From Prorocentrum cordatum (lineage: Eukaryota; Sar; Dinophyceae; Prorocentrales; Prorocentraceae): DNA of 64,000 bases. Of the stretch, positions 29,477 through 40,918 are shown piece by piece (the stretch's first letter is position 1; the number at the start of each line of letters is the position of its first letter). The position numbers were made by a program, and so were the translations under genes. Below the pieces are notes generated by a model. That model was not told the DNA's origin. It did not search any database and worked only from the letters and a program-made list of their open reading frames with translations. The stretch covers positions 22,501-86,500 of the forward strand of contig CAUYUJ010017995.1 of the NCBI GenBank assembly GCA_963575745.1, in the 5' to 3' direction.

Positions 29477-30511
29477 ATGTCGGCGAGCTCGGATTTCACG
29501 TACCTGATGGACTGCGAGGGCGTGCCCAAGGAGCTTCAGGACAAGTTAGTCGCGGCTGGCGTCACTACCGTTCGGACGTTCGCAGCCTTCGTGAAGGATT
29601 CTGAGGAGCTGCGCGAAAGCCTGAAGAACGACTGTGGGGTGGACACGTCGGCCATCGAGGGGAAGGTCGCGGCTGGCAAGCTTATCGTCGCGTGGGACTT
29701 CGCAAAAGCGCGATTTACGAAACTGGCCGAGGCAGAGGCAGAGTCGGAGGTGAGGCAGGAGGCCAAACTCTCAGGCAAACCGATTTCAAGGCCGTGTTTG
29801 ACACCAGCGGAAACCTCAAGGCCATGAAGGCTTCGGCAACAGTGGCCCTTCCTAAAGATGCTGAGGAACTACGGACCAGATTATCTCTTCTCGGCAGGGC
29901 TTGGACATTCGTCGGCTTCCAACAGCCTAATTGCACGTGGTTGCGCGGGCTAAGCCCGCAGGTTTTCCAGGACTACCTCGACCACCTCTTGGGCCCGTAC
30001 GTTTCTAAGCTGTACTCCCGCGACGCACATGGCAACCAGTCGGCCGCGCCACCTTGGAACTTAGTTCTCTTGTGCGAGTTGGAGATCTGGCGGAAGGCCA
30101 TGAACCTCGTCATCGAGGGTAAGGCCTTGGCCCAGGCGCTCAAGGTAACGTCCAGCGACCCTGTCACCAAGGAGCGCTTCTTCACGGCACCCTTGGCGAT
30201 GGCCGCCACGATTCGTACGAACAAGAGATCTTATGACACAATGGCGGCCCCCCTCGGGCAAGCACGCAGCTAAGGGGATGGGGAAGGGGAACGGCAAAGG
30301 CAAAGCGAAGAAGACGACGCCCACCAGCAAGGGTAAGACCGCGAAGGGGTGCAGGGCCAAGACGCCCAATAACAAGCCCATCTGCTTCCGCTACAACAAC
30401 AAGGACGAGGGCTGCGAGGTCAGCGGGTGCCCCTTCTTGCACGTTTGCGGGATCTGCTGCGCGGAGGGTCACCCCATGTTCGAGTGCCCGGAGCGGCGCT
30501 CTCCCTGGTGA
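29477..30511 (+). pseudogene. Gag-like protein with CCCH/CCHC zinc finger, two frameshifts
   Basis: Starts MSASSDFTYLMDCEGVPKEL (29477). The reading must move to the -1 frame near 29770 (…QEAKLSGKP to TDFKAVFDTSGNLKAM…), continue with FVGFQQPNCTWLRGLSPQVF and LCELEIWRKAMNLVIEGKAL, then shift +1 in a run of six C near 30246. It ends with a basic GKGNGKGKAKK stretch and a zinc finger: ICFRYNNKDEGCEVSGCPFL, then HVCGICCAEGHPMFECP. A Lys/Gly-rich linker plus Cys/His finger is typical of Gag-like ORFs preceding the enzymatic ORF in dinoflagellate retroelements. The first half is helical, as in capsid proteins. Two frameshifts mean either a dead copy or, for the C-run, recoding. The methyltransferase-like ORF follows 70 bases downstream in the final frame. 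Confidence 0.6.
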
Positions 30512-30580
30512 GCCGCCTCTGCTGGTCAGGGGCTTGGCCGCCCCCTGACGTCAGTACCAGGCCAGGGCACTGGCGAGATC

Positions 30581-31801
30581 ATGCCCTCCAGCGCTAGTGA
30601 AACCCAGCCAGGGAGGAGGACGCTGAAGGCTCTATACATGTTTGCAGGTGCCAAGAACAGGGCGAATTTCAGGAAGCACATGGTCCCGATCGCGCGCGCC
30701 AGCGGCTTCAAGGTGATGATCAACGAGATAGACATCTTCAAGAGGCGCAAGAGCGACTCCGGCTCGTTCGCGACCTTGGCCGCCACCTTGTCGCGCATCC
30801 AGCGCGGAGACTTCGACGCCGTGTTTGCCTGCCCTCCTGATGCCAGTTTCTCCCGGAGACGTTGGGCTGGCATGTTAGGTCGAAAGCCTATGCGGCCAAA
30901 GCATTGCCCAAGAGGGTTTCCCTGGCTTGCGAGCCGGGCCGCCGAGGGCATCAGGACTGCGAGCGTGCTCGCCGATTTCTGCTGCGATGCCGTGCGCGCG
31001 CAGCTTGCGAGGAATGCGGACGCTTGCGGCGTGCTGGGCCACCCAGAGGATCTGGGGCCTGTCCGAAGTGGTGACCATCCAGGCTCATTGTGGCATTTCT
31101 CGCAGGTCCGTGCCCTGCTTGACCTCCATGGGGTTCGGCGGGGGGCGCTCCTGCAATCAGACTTCGGCGCGCCCTGCCCCAAGCCGACCCGCCTGTTGGG
31201 GAGGCTCGAGGGCATCGACGACGTTGTGCACATAGGCCCGCCGGTGTTCAACGGAACCGGTCGCTATGAGGGGCCGATCCCTCTTGGCCCGCGGATGTTG
31301 CCTATGAAGGCGGGCCGGCCCAACCTGGATAGCTTTGGTACCGAACCTGTTTGGCCTTACCCGGACAAATTGAGCAAAGGGTTGGCCGACACTATTGTGA
31401 AACACTTCCGCCTGCAGCGGGACAAGTTCCTGAAGGAGGGGGAAGCGCAGGCGACGGCCGGGCATGGCGCTGCCGGGCGCCCAGAGCGACCGCAACGCGT
31501 GCCTGAAGATCGTGATGGATGTCGCGATGATCTGGCTGGGTTGGACGTCCTTCTTCGCGGCCTGCCACCCCCTCCGCCGACTTCCAGGCGCAGGGTCACC
31601 GCGTCCGAGCTCGAGGCCCTCCGCGCCGGTAGGGGGATCGACGGTGTGTGCATTGGCAGGGGCGGGGGAGGGGTGCCGGCCTCCGTCTGGGGCAACCCTT
31701 TCAAGATCGGGAAGGGCGGCGCCAGGGGCGAAGTGGTGGCTTCCGCCGAACTCCGCCACGAAGGAGACCTCTGTGATCGCATCGCTCACAGTGGGGCATG
31801 A
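30581..31801 (+). CDS. Methyltransferase-like plus DUF4326 protein of a truncated retroelement
   Basis: A 406-codon frame. Residues about 15-260 follow the plan of dinoflagellate retroelement methyltransferase-like domains: LKALYMFAGAKNRANFRKH (motif I position), FDAVFACPPDASFSRRR (motif IV position), RGFPWLASRAAEGIRTASVL, ACGVLGHPEDLG (ENP position), LLQSDFGAPCPKPTRLLG, and a closing KLSKGLADTIVKHF. The motif IV Cys is replaced by Asp (PPD rather than PPC), which predicts loss of methyl transfer. Residues about 360-395 match a DUF4326 start: DGVCIGRGGGGVPASVWGNP then FKIGKGGARGEV. That domain is cut short near 31765. The zinc-finger gag-like ORF lies just upstream. No reverse transcriptase follows, so the element is 3'-truncated. 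Confidence 0.65.
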   Translation: MPSSASETQPGRRTLKALYMFAGAKNRANFRKHMVPIARASGFKVMINEIDIFKRRKSDSGSFATLAATLSRIQRGDFDAVFACPPDASFSRRRWAGMLGRKPMRPKHCPRGFPWLASRAAEGIRTASVLADFCCDAVRAQLARNADACGVLGHPEDLGPVRSGDHPGSLWHFSQVRALLDLHGVRRGALLQSDFGAPCPKPTRLLGRLEGIDDVVHIGPPVFNGTGRYEGPIPLGPRMLPMKAGRPNLDSFGTEPVWPYPDKLSKGLADTIVKHFRLQRDKFLKEGEAQATAGHGAAGRPERPQRVPEDRDGCRDDLAGLDVLLRGLPPPPPTSRRRVTASELEALRAGRGIDGVCIGRGGGGVPASVWGNPFKIGKGGARGEVVASAELRHEGDLCDRIAHSGA

Positions 31802-33059
31802 CTGCCCATTGTACACAACATCTAGGCAGACTAATGGCGGGGGCTATCAGCAATTATGGGTGGTTGCATCCGCGGACTGGCACGTGCGACTGCCAGGAAA
31901 GCGGGTGGGGCCACGCTATCAGAGGATATGTAACCTACTCACGAAAGCACTTGCTACCAGGATGCAGGTGATCACGATGGGACTTCTGGGATACCCCTGG
32001 AAGCTGGGGCCAGAGATGCGCTTGAGGAGTTAAATCGTCGAACCATCGGGATGCGTCTCTACCATTTTGGCAGCGAGTTTGATCGTGCCAGCAAGGAACC
32101 CAGCGGTTCGTATATCCAAGTCTGTATGGAATGCCTCATGATCCCGGCCCTCTTGTGGAGATGCATGTGAAAATCCTACGGAACACGAGCTAGACTGGTT
32201 TGGACACGACCAACAACATGGCGAATGTAGAGCAACGACAATTCTCATCCTTACCGCGCGTTTTGTGGACCAATTAGACAAACAACAACCACCTCGAAGT
32301 GTTGAGAAGGTTATGCATTTGAGCATGTTTACACGCGCAGGCAAGAATGTGCAGACATACGTACACTCGCCCACAAACGGACTAACATTGAATGACGTAG
32401 TCCGTCGCGTTTTTTCTGTTCGGGCAGGTTGCGACTCGACGGCGCCTCAGCCACCAGGTGACCGAAACGTATGCACACGGTTGTTTTGGGAGCCCGCGGG
32501 CCAAGTCATGCTCGGCCACGGGCAACAAGCGGGGCCACGCACAAAGAGAACAATAGCGTTCATCGGAGATTGTCGATCTCCTCCCCTTTCGACTTATTGG
32601 CGCGGCCACTGCGGCGAGCGCAGCGAGCTACCGCAATTCTCAAGCTTTCCAACGTCGCCAGCGGACGCGTGCAACTCCTTCCTCACATGTGCCCGGCTCA
32701 AGCAAAAGGCTGGCATCAAACCGAACGGGATACCGGGAAAAGGCGGAGGGCGGCTCCGACGATTACGACGAGGATTTCCAAGGTCTCAGTTGCGACATTC
32801 TATACACCAGTGTCCCGATCGAAGAGCTCGAATCTGAGACGACAATGTCATGTCTCTCACGCTGCCTACCATGGCGGGCGCGCGTGCAAACGTACTCGCT
32901 ATCGCACCCGCGATGTGTTATGGAAAGGACAATCAAGTCCAATGTCTGGATGTACGCGGTGGTCTTGGTGGCATCTCCCAATTTGCTTGGGGCGCGTCGC
33001 CTTTGGAGGCGAACCCGATCGGCGGGCCAGCGTCGACCTGTGTGGCCCCCAGGAGCAGC

Positions 33060-34400
33060 ATGCCGTGGTGCATTACCTGCATGCCTGTCTTGTCACCGTG
33101 GTATATAGTGCTGCGACCTAAGTGCAGGGCCGCAGGCTTGCCTTCTCATGTCAGTGCTCGGGTGAAGTATGATACTTGGTACCAGAACTACACATATAAC
33201 CTTCCCCGCATCGCCTTCTGCGGAGAGACCGTCCTGCAAGACGACCGACGTCGTCTCTTCGTCCTAAGGGCACCACCCGTGGGTACATGGGTGGGCGAAA
33301 TCGCCCCATGATCAGCCTTGGCCCAGCGCAAGGTCCCTTGCAAACAGACCATTGACCAATGTTCGACAGGGCTCAAGGACACCATGGGCGCACTCACCCG
33401 CAAACCCACGGAGGTGATGGCCAATCGTGGGTTTGTACTCGAGCCTTACGGGAAGCAGAGATGCAGGGGCCATCGCGAGCATACCCAAGCATGCAACCAA
33501 GAGCTGGCACGAGCAGCCCACCACACCCTAAAAATGCAATCTCGGATTGCAGATGCGGTGGACATTACGTGGGATCTCTATGCTTCTGGCCGTGACCTTC
33601 TTGCAGGACGGACGCAGGCCCAGACCCGCGTGGCCGACCGTGCTGGCTTCGACCTGGACGACCCCAGAATGCCGCGACAAATTGGTTGTGACGTCATCCG
33701 ACCGACACCTGGCGGGCTGGGATGCCAAGCGCGTGTTGGCAAGCTACAGATGCACTCATTCATCGCGACACAACCACAAGCCGAAGCAATGCTGGTGGTT
33801 CGAACAGGAGCAGCACTATTGGGCATGCCCAAGCTGCAAACAGGACTGCGGAGGCAACAAGCACGGCCATTTGCTAATACTGGACAAGTGACCAAACCCT
33901 ATCAACTACCTGACAACTTCGACCCGGCTCCACCAGCTGCACCAGCGCCAGCTGTGCCAGCAGCAGAACGTGCGCGACCAAGCGCGCGGCCATTTGCGTT
34001 TCTCCATGCGCGAAAAAAAAAACACTGGCGATGCTGATCCTGCAGCGGGCGGCAGCAGCTATGACAGGACTCGATGAGTACACGGAGATCGTAGTGGCGA
34101 GGCACGTGGAAGTTGCGCTGGCAGCTCCACTGATCCGCCGCGAGTGGTGGGGCGACGTGGATGTTAGCAGTGTGGCGCAGAGCCGCCGCCGCCTCAACCC
34201 AAGGCCAGAGCATGGCCATGTGCCAGACTACCTGGCTGGTCTCGCTGTGACATGCAGGCCAGTCTTAACAATTTGCGCAGTTACAACCCAACAGTCGTGT
34301 AGAAGGAACTCCGTAAGCCACGCCTACGATGGTATCATGCCTCGGAACCGAAGATGCGTATGCTGGTATCATTGGGAGGCCTCGATCATCTACGATTGAA
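33060..34400 (+). pseudogene. Degenerate coding remnants, probably upstream part of a copia-like element
   Basis: Short frames in different phases with coding-like composition but frequent shifts: RVKYDTWYQNYTYNLPRIAF and CGETVLQDDRRRLFVLRAPP (about 33150-33275); MGALTRKPTEVMANRGFVLE (about 33385-33440); and CWWFEQEQHYWACPSCKQDC (about 33790-33850), which looks like a Cys pair module. Same strand and order as the integrase and reverse transcriptase remnants downstream. Assignment to one element is inference. From 31802 to 33060 no feature is supported. Confidence 0.3.
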
Positions 34401-34950
34401 CATGATAGAATGTGTGCGCGGTTCACGCGTTGAGTGCCGTGCCTGGGAGGAGCATGGCAATGCGGTCATGCCGTCCATTAGTCTTCCTGGCTGATCCAAG
34501 GAGGAAGTCGTATGCGATCTGATGTGTTACATGCATAACATCGCGTTCCAAGTTGTCGACCGATCGATCTGGAGGGCGGCGGACATGCAGGTGGCCGCCA
34601 TCTTGGGCGCCCATCGCAAGAGCGGGTGCAATATGGCCCATTTAAGATACCATACTCCGACTGTAAGCGCAGCCAGAGAACGAGACGGCGGAACCCATCT
34701 GAAGGGCATAGGGCACGGAACTACGCATCCGCGCCCGAGGCCAACGCGCCACCTCTATCGAAGCACGAAGTGGCATCTTACGCCAGGCCCTACACGCCAT
34801 TGAGGAGGAGCTCAAACCATTAGATATTCCATCAGTGTTCCCTAAGCTACTGCGCGACGGCCCATTCGTAGGTTGCGCGGTGACGTTCTGTAGCGGCGTA
34901 TCGCCATATTTGGCCTCTACGGCCGACGGCCGGCCTGTCTTCCGGATCTA

Positions 34951-35340
34951 TTGGTGGTAGACCACGAACAGTGGGCAGGAGCGTCCGAGCAAAGCCTGAT
35001 CAGGCATGTAAGCGTTGAAGCCAACGCACAGGCCACAGCGGCAGCCAAGGTTAATCGTGCACTACGCATTAAGACAACGCTAGCTGGTCAATGCAACTAC
35101 AAACCAGACGATCCTGTGGACTACGACCGACCTGTTTCCACCAAAGATGACGGGGGCGACTGGTGCGGACCATGCCCCATCACGCACAACTACCCAGACC
35201 GAGGTCAGGCAGAAGTTAGGGTCGGTAGCCGGGCTGCTCTGGTGCAGCCCCCCGACCAACGTCATGCACTATTTGTGGGGGCTCGCGTTGTCCGCGAGAC
35301 TGGCATCGACGCGACGGCCGCGAGAGCAGTTCTGGCATTC
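34951..35340 (+). pseudogene. Integrase C-terminal-like remnant of a copia-like retrotransposon
   Basis: The frame from 34951 contains AKVNRALRIKTTLAGQCNYK, PDDPVDYDRPVSTKDDGGDW, CGPCPITHNYPDRGQAEVRV and LVQPPDQRHALFV. This block order (basic helix, Y(K/R).GD.V...RP.STKD..GW.GP, then V.W.G and .PQ..R.AL) is that of integrase C-termini in dinoflagellate LTR-type polyproteins. The Trp of GDW is kept. Sequence beyond about 35270 no longer resembles the family, although the frame stays open to 35523. Confidence 0.55.
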
Positions 35341-36589
35341 GTTGCGAGTTTCCCTGCGGGCTGGCCTGCTGCGGCGTTCGGCTATCTGCCCGCTAAGCAG
35401 GGGCGCCTGCGGATGACCGCGGCGAGTTGGCTCTCTCCGAAGTACACTTGGCCTTGCATTTCTTTTTTGTTTTTTTTTTTCCTTCCTGTAGAAACAATTA
35501 ATAAGGAGCTGCCTCCAGATTGAGAACGTAGTAGCCGTGCGCTTGGCCAGAAGCATCCACGGGTTACCCGCGGCACCATGCGCCGATCGCCGTGCGCTCG
35601 TATATTGCGATGGCGACGTCAGTCCAGCATTCCGCTGCCATGAATCTTCAGGCGCAGCTTGATATCTACACGACGCCCGTGTGCCAACCCACTCACGAGC
35701 CACTTAATGCTTCAAGTCCGCGACAACTTTTTTGGCAGGTTTCGACGAAGAGCTGCCTGAATCTGAGGAATTGGCGGACGCGCCGCCGTCGTGTGGCCGC
35801 GCGCAGGACGAACAGGTGCGAGCGCCTCGCGCCGTCGAAGACGGTTGCCCCCGGGCCACCTTTGAGGAATCAGAGGCGGATTTCGAAGCGCGCGTCCTTG
35901 AAGCGTGGCGCACTGACCTTCGGGAAGATAAGGATCTTTGGAAGAAATGGAACCCTTGTGCACCGTGCGCGCCGAGATGATTGCATGTCGCTGCGCGCTT
36001 GCATCGACGGCCAGCGACGAGCGAGGAAATTTGGAGAACCGCGGGTCGTCAGGGTGACGAGGAGGAGACGTGCCTCGTCTTCGTGCCCGCGATAGAATTC
36101 GACGAGTCCTATGACTTGGACGCAGACGATTACGGTCAGTACGTGGAGCCCTGCTTTGCTAATTACTGACATGGCTTCTGTTGTCCCGGCTGAACAACAA
36201 TGCAAACTATATGCCGGCGGCTATGCAACTACTATGCGCGCGTGCGTGCCGCCTGCTTCCAAAAGAGCTGTTGTCGCCAGGGAATTCAATATTGAAAAAG
36301 GCAGAAACTGAGGCACATATTGTTAATATTTCCAATGCACTGCGCACAACTGTTATATTGTGCAGGAAATCAGAAGCGCGTCGAACATCACGACTTAACG
36401 GTGTGTGTATAAGTGGAAGTTTGCAGGGGGCGAGGAAGGCTAACGTGGGGCGCGCCAACAGGCTGCTCCGGCTTCTTCGAGGCTGCGTGGTCATCGAGGC
36501 TTTCGACGTGGAGACCTCAGGAACAGTTCGGCGGGCTAGTCGACGACTGCTCGCCAGCCCGGCCGCGCGCGAGAAGTCCTGGGTATTCC

Positions 36590-37310
36590 CCTCCATGGAC
36601 AAAGACCAGGCTTTCTTGAATGGCTTGACATATTGTGAGCTGGCTGAAAACACTGGTGAGAAGGAGCGCGTGGCATGTTTTGCGCCCCCCTCTTGCTTGG
36701 CCGCGGCGGTGCGAACGTTTCCGTGCTTTGCCTTTCGCGACGAGCGCCGTTTACATCTGCCGCGCCTGATGCCGGGAACGGGCGCAAGGATGCCCCTCGG
36801 GCGCTCTCGCTCAAACTCAGGGCCGCCGCGAGAGGCCTCGGGCTCATGACCGACGTCGTGCGACAAGGAGTTCGAGTCGAGCCCGGATGTTTTTGCGGCC
36901 AGACACGTGGGCGACATCAGCATGGCAGGAGTTGGGGACACCATTGACAGATGTGTCAAGTGCGTAGACGGTGCGTTCGGTGCATGTAGGCTCAATATGT
37001 ACAGCTACGCACGCGTCGCCGCGCGCCGCGCCGAGACCGAGAAAATCCGCGTCCAGCTCGATCAAGAAGAACACATCAAGCAACATGGCCCAGTTCAACG
37101 CCCGGAACTAACGAGGACTGATTCAGAAGAACACACGACGAACACAGTGACACGTATGTTCAGCAGGCTACGCGTTGCATTCGCGTGCGCAGTGCGCGGT
37201 CTCTCTGCCGCGTGTCGAAGAACCGACCGACGCGCGAGTGGGTCGACTCAGCGCCGTAGCGCGCCAATTACAATCAGGTCCAGATACAATCATATATCAG
37301 ATGATGACGC
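36590..37310 (+). pseudogene. Ty1/copia-like reverse transcriptase remnant
   Basis: Three frames join into a recognisable copia-type reverse transcriptase: MDKDQAFLNGLTYCELAENT with GEKERVACFAPP (36594-36700); KDAPRALSLKLRAAARGLGL (36786-36850); and KEFESSPDVFAARHVGDISM followed by AGVGDTIDRCVKCVDGAFG and QLDQEEHIKQHGPVQRPELT (36862-37180). The active-site phrase should read HVDD or YVDD but reads HVGD, so the first catalytic Asp is lost. Together with at least two frameshifts, the copy is dead. It lies downstream of the integrase remnant in the order expected for Ty1/copia. No LTRs were found. Between 35340 and 36590 an acidic frame (35732-35980) may belong to the same polyprotein. From 37310 to 38900 nothing is supported. 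Confidence 0.65.
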
Positions 37311-39066
37311 CCGACATGAGAAGCATACCTATATGGCGACTCAGGTTCTCGCCGCCTAATTGGCGAGACCGGCGACGGATCTCAGGGGCATTGCATCCGG
37401 GGGGGCAGCCAATTGTTGCGTGGGCGCGCGCCGAGCGGAAAGGCTGCTTTGCGTCCGATAGAGGCATGTTGTGAATCGCGTCGTCTACAAGCAAGATCCA
37501 GATATTGCGCCGAAGACCCAGTTGCAGCTCGCAGCTTGGGAGACTCTTACCATGCAATCGTTGCGCAGCGCGAGCTCAAGGCTCGACCACTTCTCCAACG
37601 CATTTCAAGAACTCAGTAGAGTTAGGTGGTCTAAGAATTCAGGTGTCTGCAAATCTTCACCGAATAAGGGCTGCAATGGGCCCGCTGAGTGTACCTTATT
37701 GGGGCGCATCAGTTTGTTTCGGCATGTGATTGACAGATGTATCGTGTATACTGTGAAATTATGTGATGCACGTGGTGCGCCTCGGCCGTGTCAACCGTGA
37801 ACTACTCCCACAAGTGATGGCAGGTATTCAGTCACTCAAGCACGAGGTACATATGTGCATTCCCTACAGAGGATAGCCGACCACGGCTTCGGTGTCTTGC
37901 CCACTTCGGGCCAGCGGTAACGGCATGAACGCAGGCATGGGCCATGCTCGCGCTCGCCTGGTCGCGGGCTATTCGCCTGCAGTTGCCTGGTCGCGGGCCT
38001 CGCCTATTTCGCATTGCGACTTATGGTGTCCGAAGATCTCTTCATCTACCGATTTGTCGTATGATTCAGGTGGACCCGCTGCTCGGTTGGAGCGGTGGGT
38101 GCGCCCCTCTGCGTAAACTGTTGCGCCCAGTGGGTGTGATATTTTCCACGGCGTGCCCATTCAGCAGCAGTAAGTATTAATATTTTGGCGACCTTCTTGC
38201 CAGCGGAAGAAGGTTGCCTACTGTGTTGCCTTCCACCTATCGCTGCTATTCCAGTCAGATTTGATGTAGCTTGACGCGGCCCGTCGCTCGACTCTCCCCT
38301 TCTGACTTTGAACGGAGGTCAAAGGCGAGATGCGAGCGACGCGCCTGCGTCCCGACGCCGCTTGGGCTCAAGAGTCGCCTCTCAATGTGACTGCGTCACG
38401 CGTGAGGCACAATCGCATCCGAGTAACGGAAAAGGAAACGCCCACTTCCTTCGACGATGCGCCTTCGACTCCCATGTCTTATCTCTTGTCTACCCGCTCA
38501 TAGTTACCTACTGTATGGATAAGTCATGGGGTACGATAGCACGCTGGTGACGTAATGTGTGGCACGGCTTACAATACCTCTTTCTTCTTATGACTGAACA
38601 GCGTTGCGCAACCTCGGCGTTCTCCCCTAGCGAACGGGCCCCAGCGCACGTGGCGCCCACGGGCGGCACGCGGCGGAGTTTGGTGCAACCCCGGCATGCA
38701 CTCCAAACGCGGGGCGCCCACGAGGTTCCCACGAGGCGGCACAGGCCGCAACGCGGCGAACCCCCCGAATGCCAACCAACTATTTGCGACGAAGCCAGGT
38801 GGGAACCCCTGAGCGCACTGACTGTTTGCGGGATCTGCTTGTTCATAGGTATTTGGGACTGTCGTATGTGTGACTGTGTGAGTGAGGCCTCTCAGGTGCT
38901 CCGGGTCACTGCGGAACTGTGGGGCCAGCCAGGCCGGCGGCGGCGGGGGTGGCGGGGGTGGCGGCGGCGGTGCAGGGTGGCGGCCAACCGCAGGCATCGC
39001 TCGGCTCGACGTGGTGCGCGTTGCGCCGCACACCTCTCCTCGGCAGCGTCCTCGGGCTCCTCCGCG

Positions 39067-39453
39067 ATGGGCGGCCGTCTGCTCGCCATCGCCTGCGTCG
39101 CGGCGCTCCTGTGCGCGGCGTGCCCGGCCTTCCTGGCGCCGTCCGCGCGCGTGGTGCCCCAGCCGCCCCAGCCGGGCGCCCTCCGAGGGGCGGCCGAGGG
39201 GGCCGCGCCGGACGCGCCCGAGGCCACGGCGCGCGCTGGTCGCCTCGCGCTGGGGGCGGCGGCCCTGGGCCTCCTCGTCGGCCTGTCGGGCGTCGCGCGC
39301 GCGGAGGAGGGCAAGCAGCAGTGGACAAAGGGGGGAGTGAAGAAGATCCCGACGAAGGAGGAGCGGCTCCAGAAGGCGAAGGAGAAGATGCAGGCCGAGG
39401 CTGCGAGGAAGAGCATGCTGAAGAAGGACGGCACGTTCAAGAACGGCGCCTGA
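39067..39453 (+). CDS. Plastid-targeted small basic protein, array copy 1
   Basis: A 128-residue protein with a layered presequence. A hydrophobic signal peptide (GGRLLAIACVAALLCAACPA, residues 2-21) is followed by FLAP (22-25), matching the aromatic-start FVAP motif of peridinin-plastid precursors. A Ser/Arg/Pro/Ala-rich transit region follows. A second hydrophobic segment (60-76) ends in GVARA before EEGKQQW; it may be a thylakoid-transfer signal or the stop-transfer segment of class I dinoflagellate precursors. The remaining 49 residues are highly basic and helical (KEERLQKAKEKMQAEAARKS) and end KKDGTFKNGA. I do not recognise the mature protein; a thylakoid or photosystem-associated role is only a guess. 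The ATG at 39067 is chosen because the signal peptide starts there and upstream reading is not conserved between copies. Copy 1 lacks the long shared upstream spacer. Confidence 0.85.
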   Translation: MGGRLLAIACVAALLCAACPAFLAPSARVVPQPPQPGALRGAAEGAAPDAPEATARAGRLALGAAALGLLVGLSGVARAEEGKQQWTKGGVKKIPTKEERLQKAKEKMQAEAARKSMLKKDGTFKNGA

Positions 39454-40918
39454 GCCGGGCCATGGGGCTGCCTGCTTTTTCCCGATGTACGCGGCGTGCC
39501 GCGCGATTTTTTCTCTGCCGGGGCCGCTGGACTCTGGCATCCTGCGCTTTCGCTTGGCCACTTTGAAGCCACGCGGACGCGTGGAGCCTTCGGACATTGC
39601 GGCACGCCCTGCTCTCTTTTGCCTGCGTAGAGGGCCGCGGAGCTGCCGAGAAGCAATGGTTTTAGAGAAGACATGGCGGTGCCGATAAGCGTCCGTTGTT
39701 GTATGTTCCATGTCAGGCCGGGAATTCTCGTTTTGAGCCCTCTAGCTCATCTTTCCCGTTTGCCCTGTGGGGCTTGCCTTCACCCCTCACCATTCGAGAC
39801 TTGCGCTGGCCATGCATGGACCGACGGGTGCCGATCTTGGCTGTCTTCGGTCTTCGCCTCGACCAGACTGCGATACGACTTCATCGGAGTGAAGGGGTGG
39901 CGCTCGCGCGAATCCACCTGGAGTCGCACGCGTTTCGGCTGGTCTGGGGCGAACGAGGCCCGTCGCTGCGTTTCTCTTCTGCCTCTTCTCCTTCCGGCCT
40001 GAGGCCCGCTGCCGTCGTGAGGGCTCCTGAAGCAGGTTGGCGGGCGTTTCTTTCCCCATTTTGTTTATTATTTGCTGATTCGCTTCTCAAGCATAGCGCA
40101 TACCGTTCGTTGCCGTGAGCCGGCAGTGATTGTGTGGCGTATGTTGTAGTCGGTGCCTGCGGCAGGCTTGAACATTGCTTTGCGGCTGGTTCTTTCTGAA
40201 GGACCAGCGCCTTTGCTGGTCTTCTGTCGTGGCCGTTATTGCTCGAACCCAATGCAGCCCCTCAACCCTGTCCGCGCCTGCAGGGGCTCTGGTAGCTCTC
40301 CTCCATGGTTTTGGGCCAGTGGCTTTTGCCATGCTGTTTGGGAGCATGCATGCGCACATCTAGCCCAGCCCGGCCACAAGAAGTGCTGCCCTTTGTGCGG
40401 GTCTGGGTCTCTTGTGAATCTTAGCAGTCTCCTCCCTGGGCAAGGAGGAGGAATGGACCTGCCCGGCACACCCGCGAAACTCGCCAGCCGAGAGCATAGC
40501 TTCTTATAGCCCACGTGCAGCCGTGCTGCGCAGCACACATCCGCCCATCAGTCCATGCATGGCCGTGTGTACGCACGCACGCAGTCAGATATGCACGCGC
40601 GTATGTAATATCGGAGCGTCGGGGTCTCCAGGCGCTGTACTGGCCCACTTCCCGACCATCTGGCCCCTTCCCTGTTGGTCCTCCCGTCCTTCTCCACCTT
40701 TCCCCCTGCCCCTGCCCCTCCTCTGGCGCTCCCTGCCCCGCACGCTCTCCCGGCGCCTGCGGGACTGGGACCAGCCAGGACGGCGGCGGCGAGGGTGGCA
40801 GCGGCGGCGGCGGCGGCGGCGGTGCAGGGTGGCGGCCAACCGCAGGCATCGCTCGGCTCGACGTGGTGCGCGTTGCGCCGCACACCTCTCCTCGGCAGCG
40901 TCCTCGGGCTCCTCCGCG

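Noticed and set aside
31820-33060. Several 60-216 codon frames between the DUF4326 fragment and the copia-like remnants
   Set aside because: Phases change often, compositions are unremarkable and no motif was recognised. Left as unannotated decayed sequence.
38557-39066. In-frame upstream extension of array copy 1 (and similar extensions in other copies)
   Set aside because: Upstream peptides are Arg/Pro/Gly-rich, derive from the GGC repeat, differ between copies and are broken in copy 5. The shared ATG begins a clear signal peptide.
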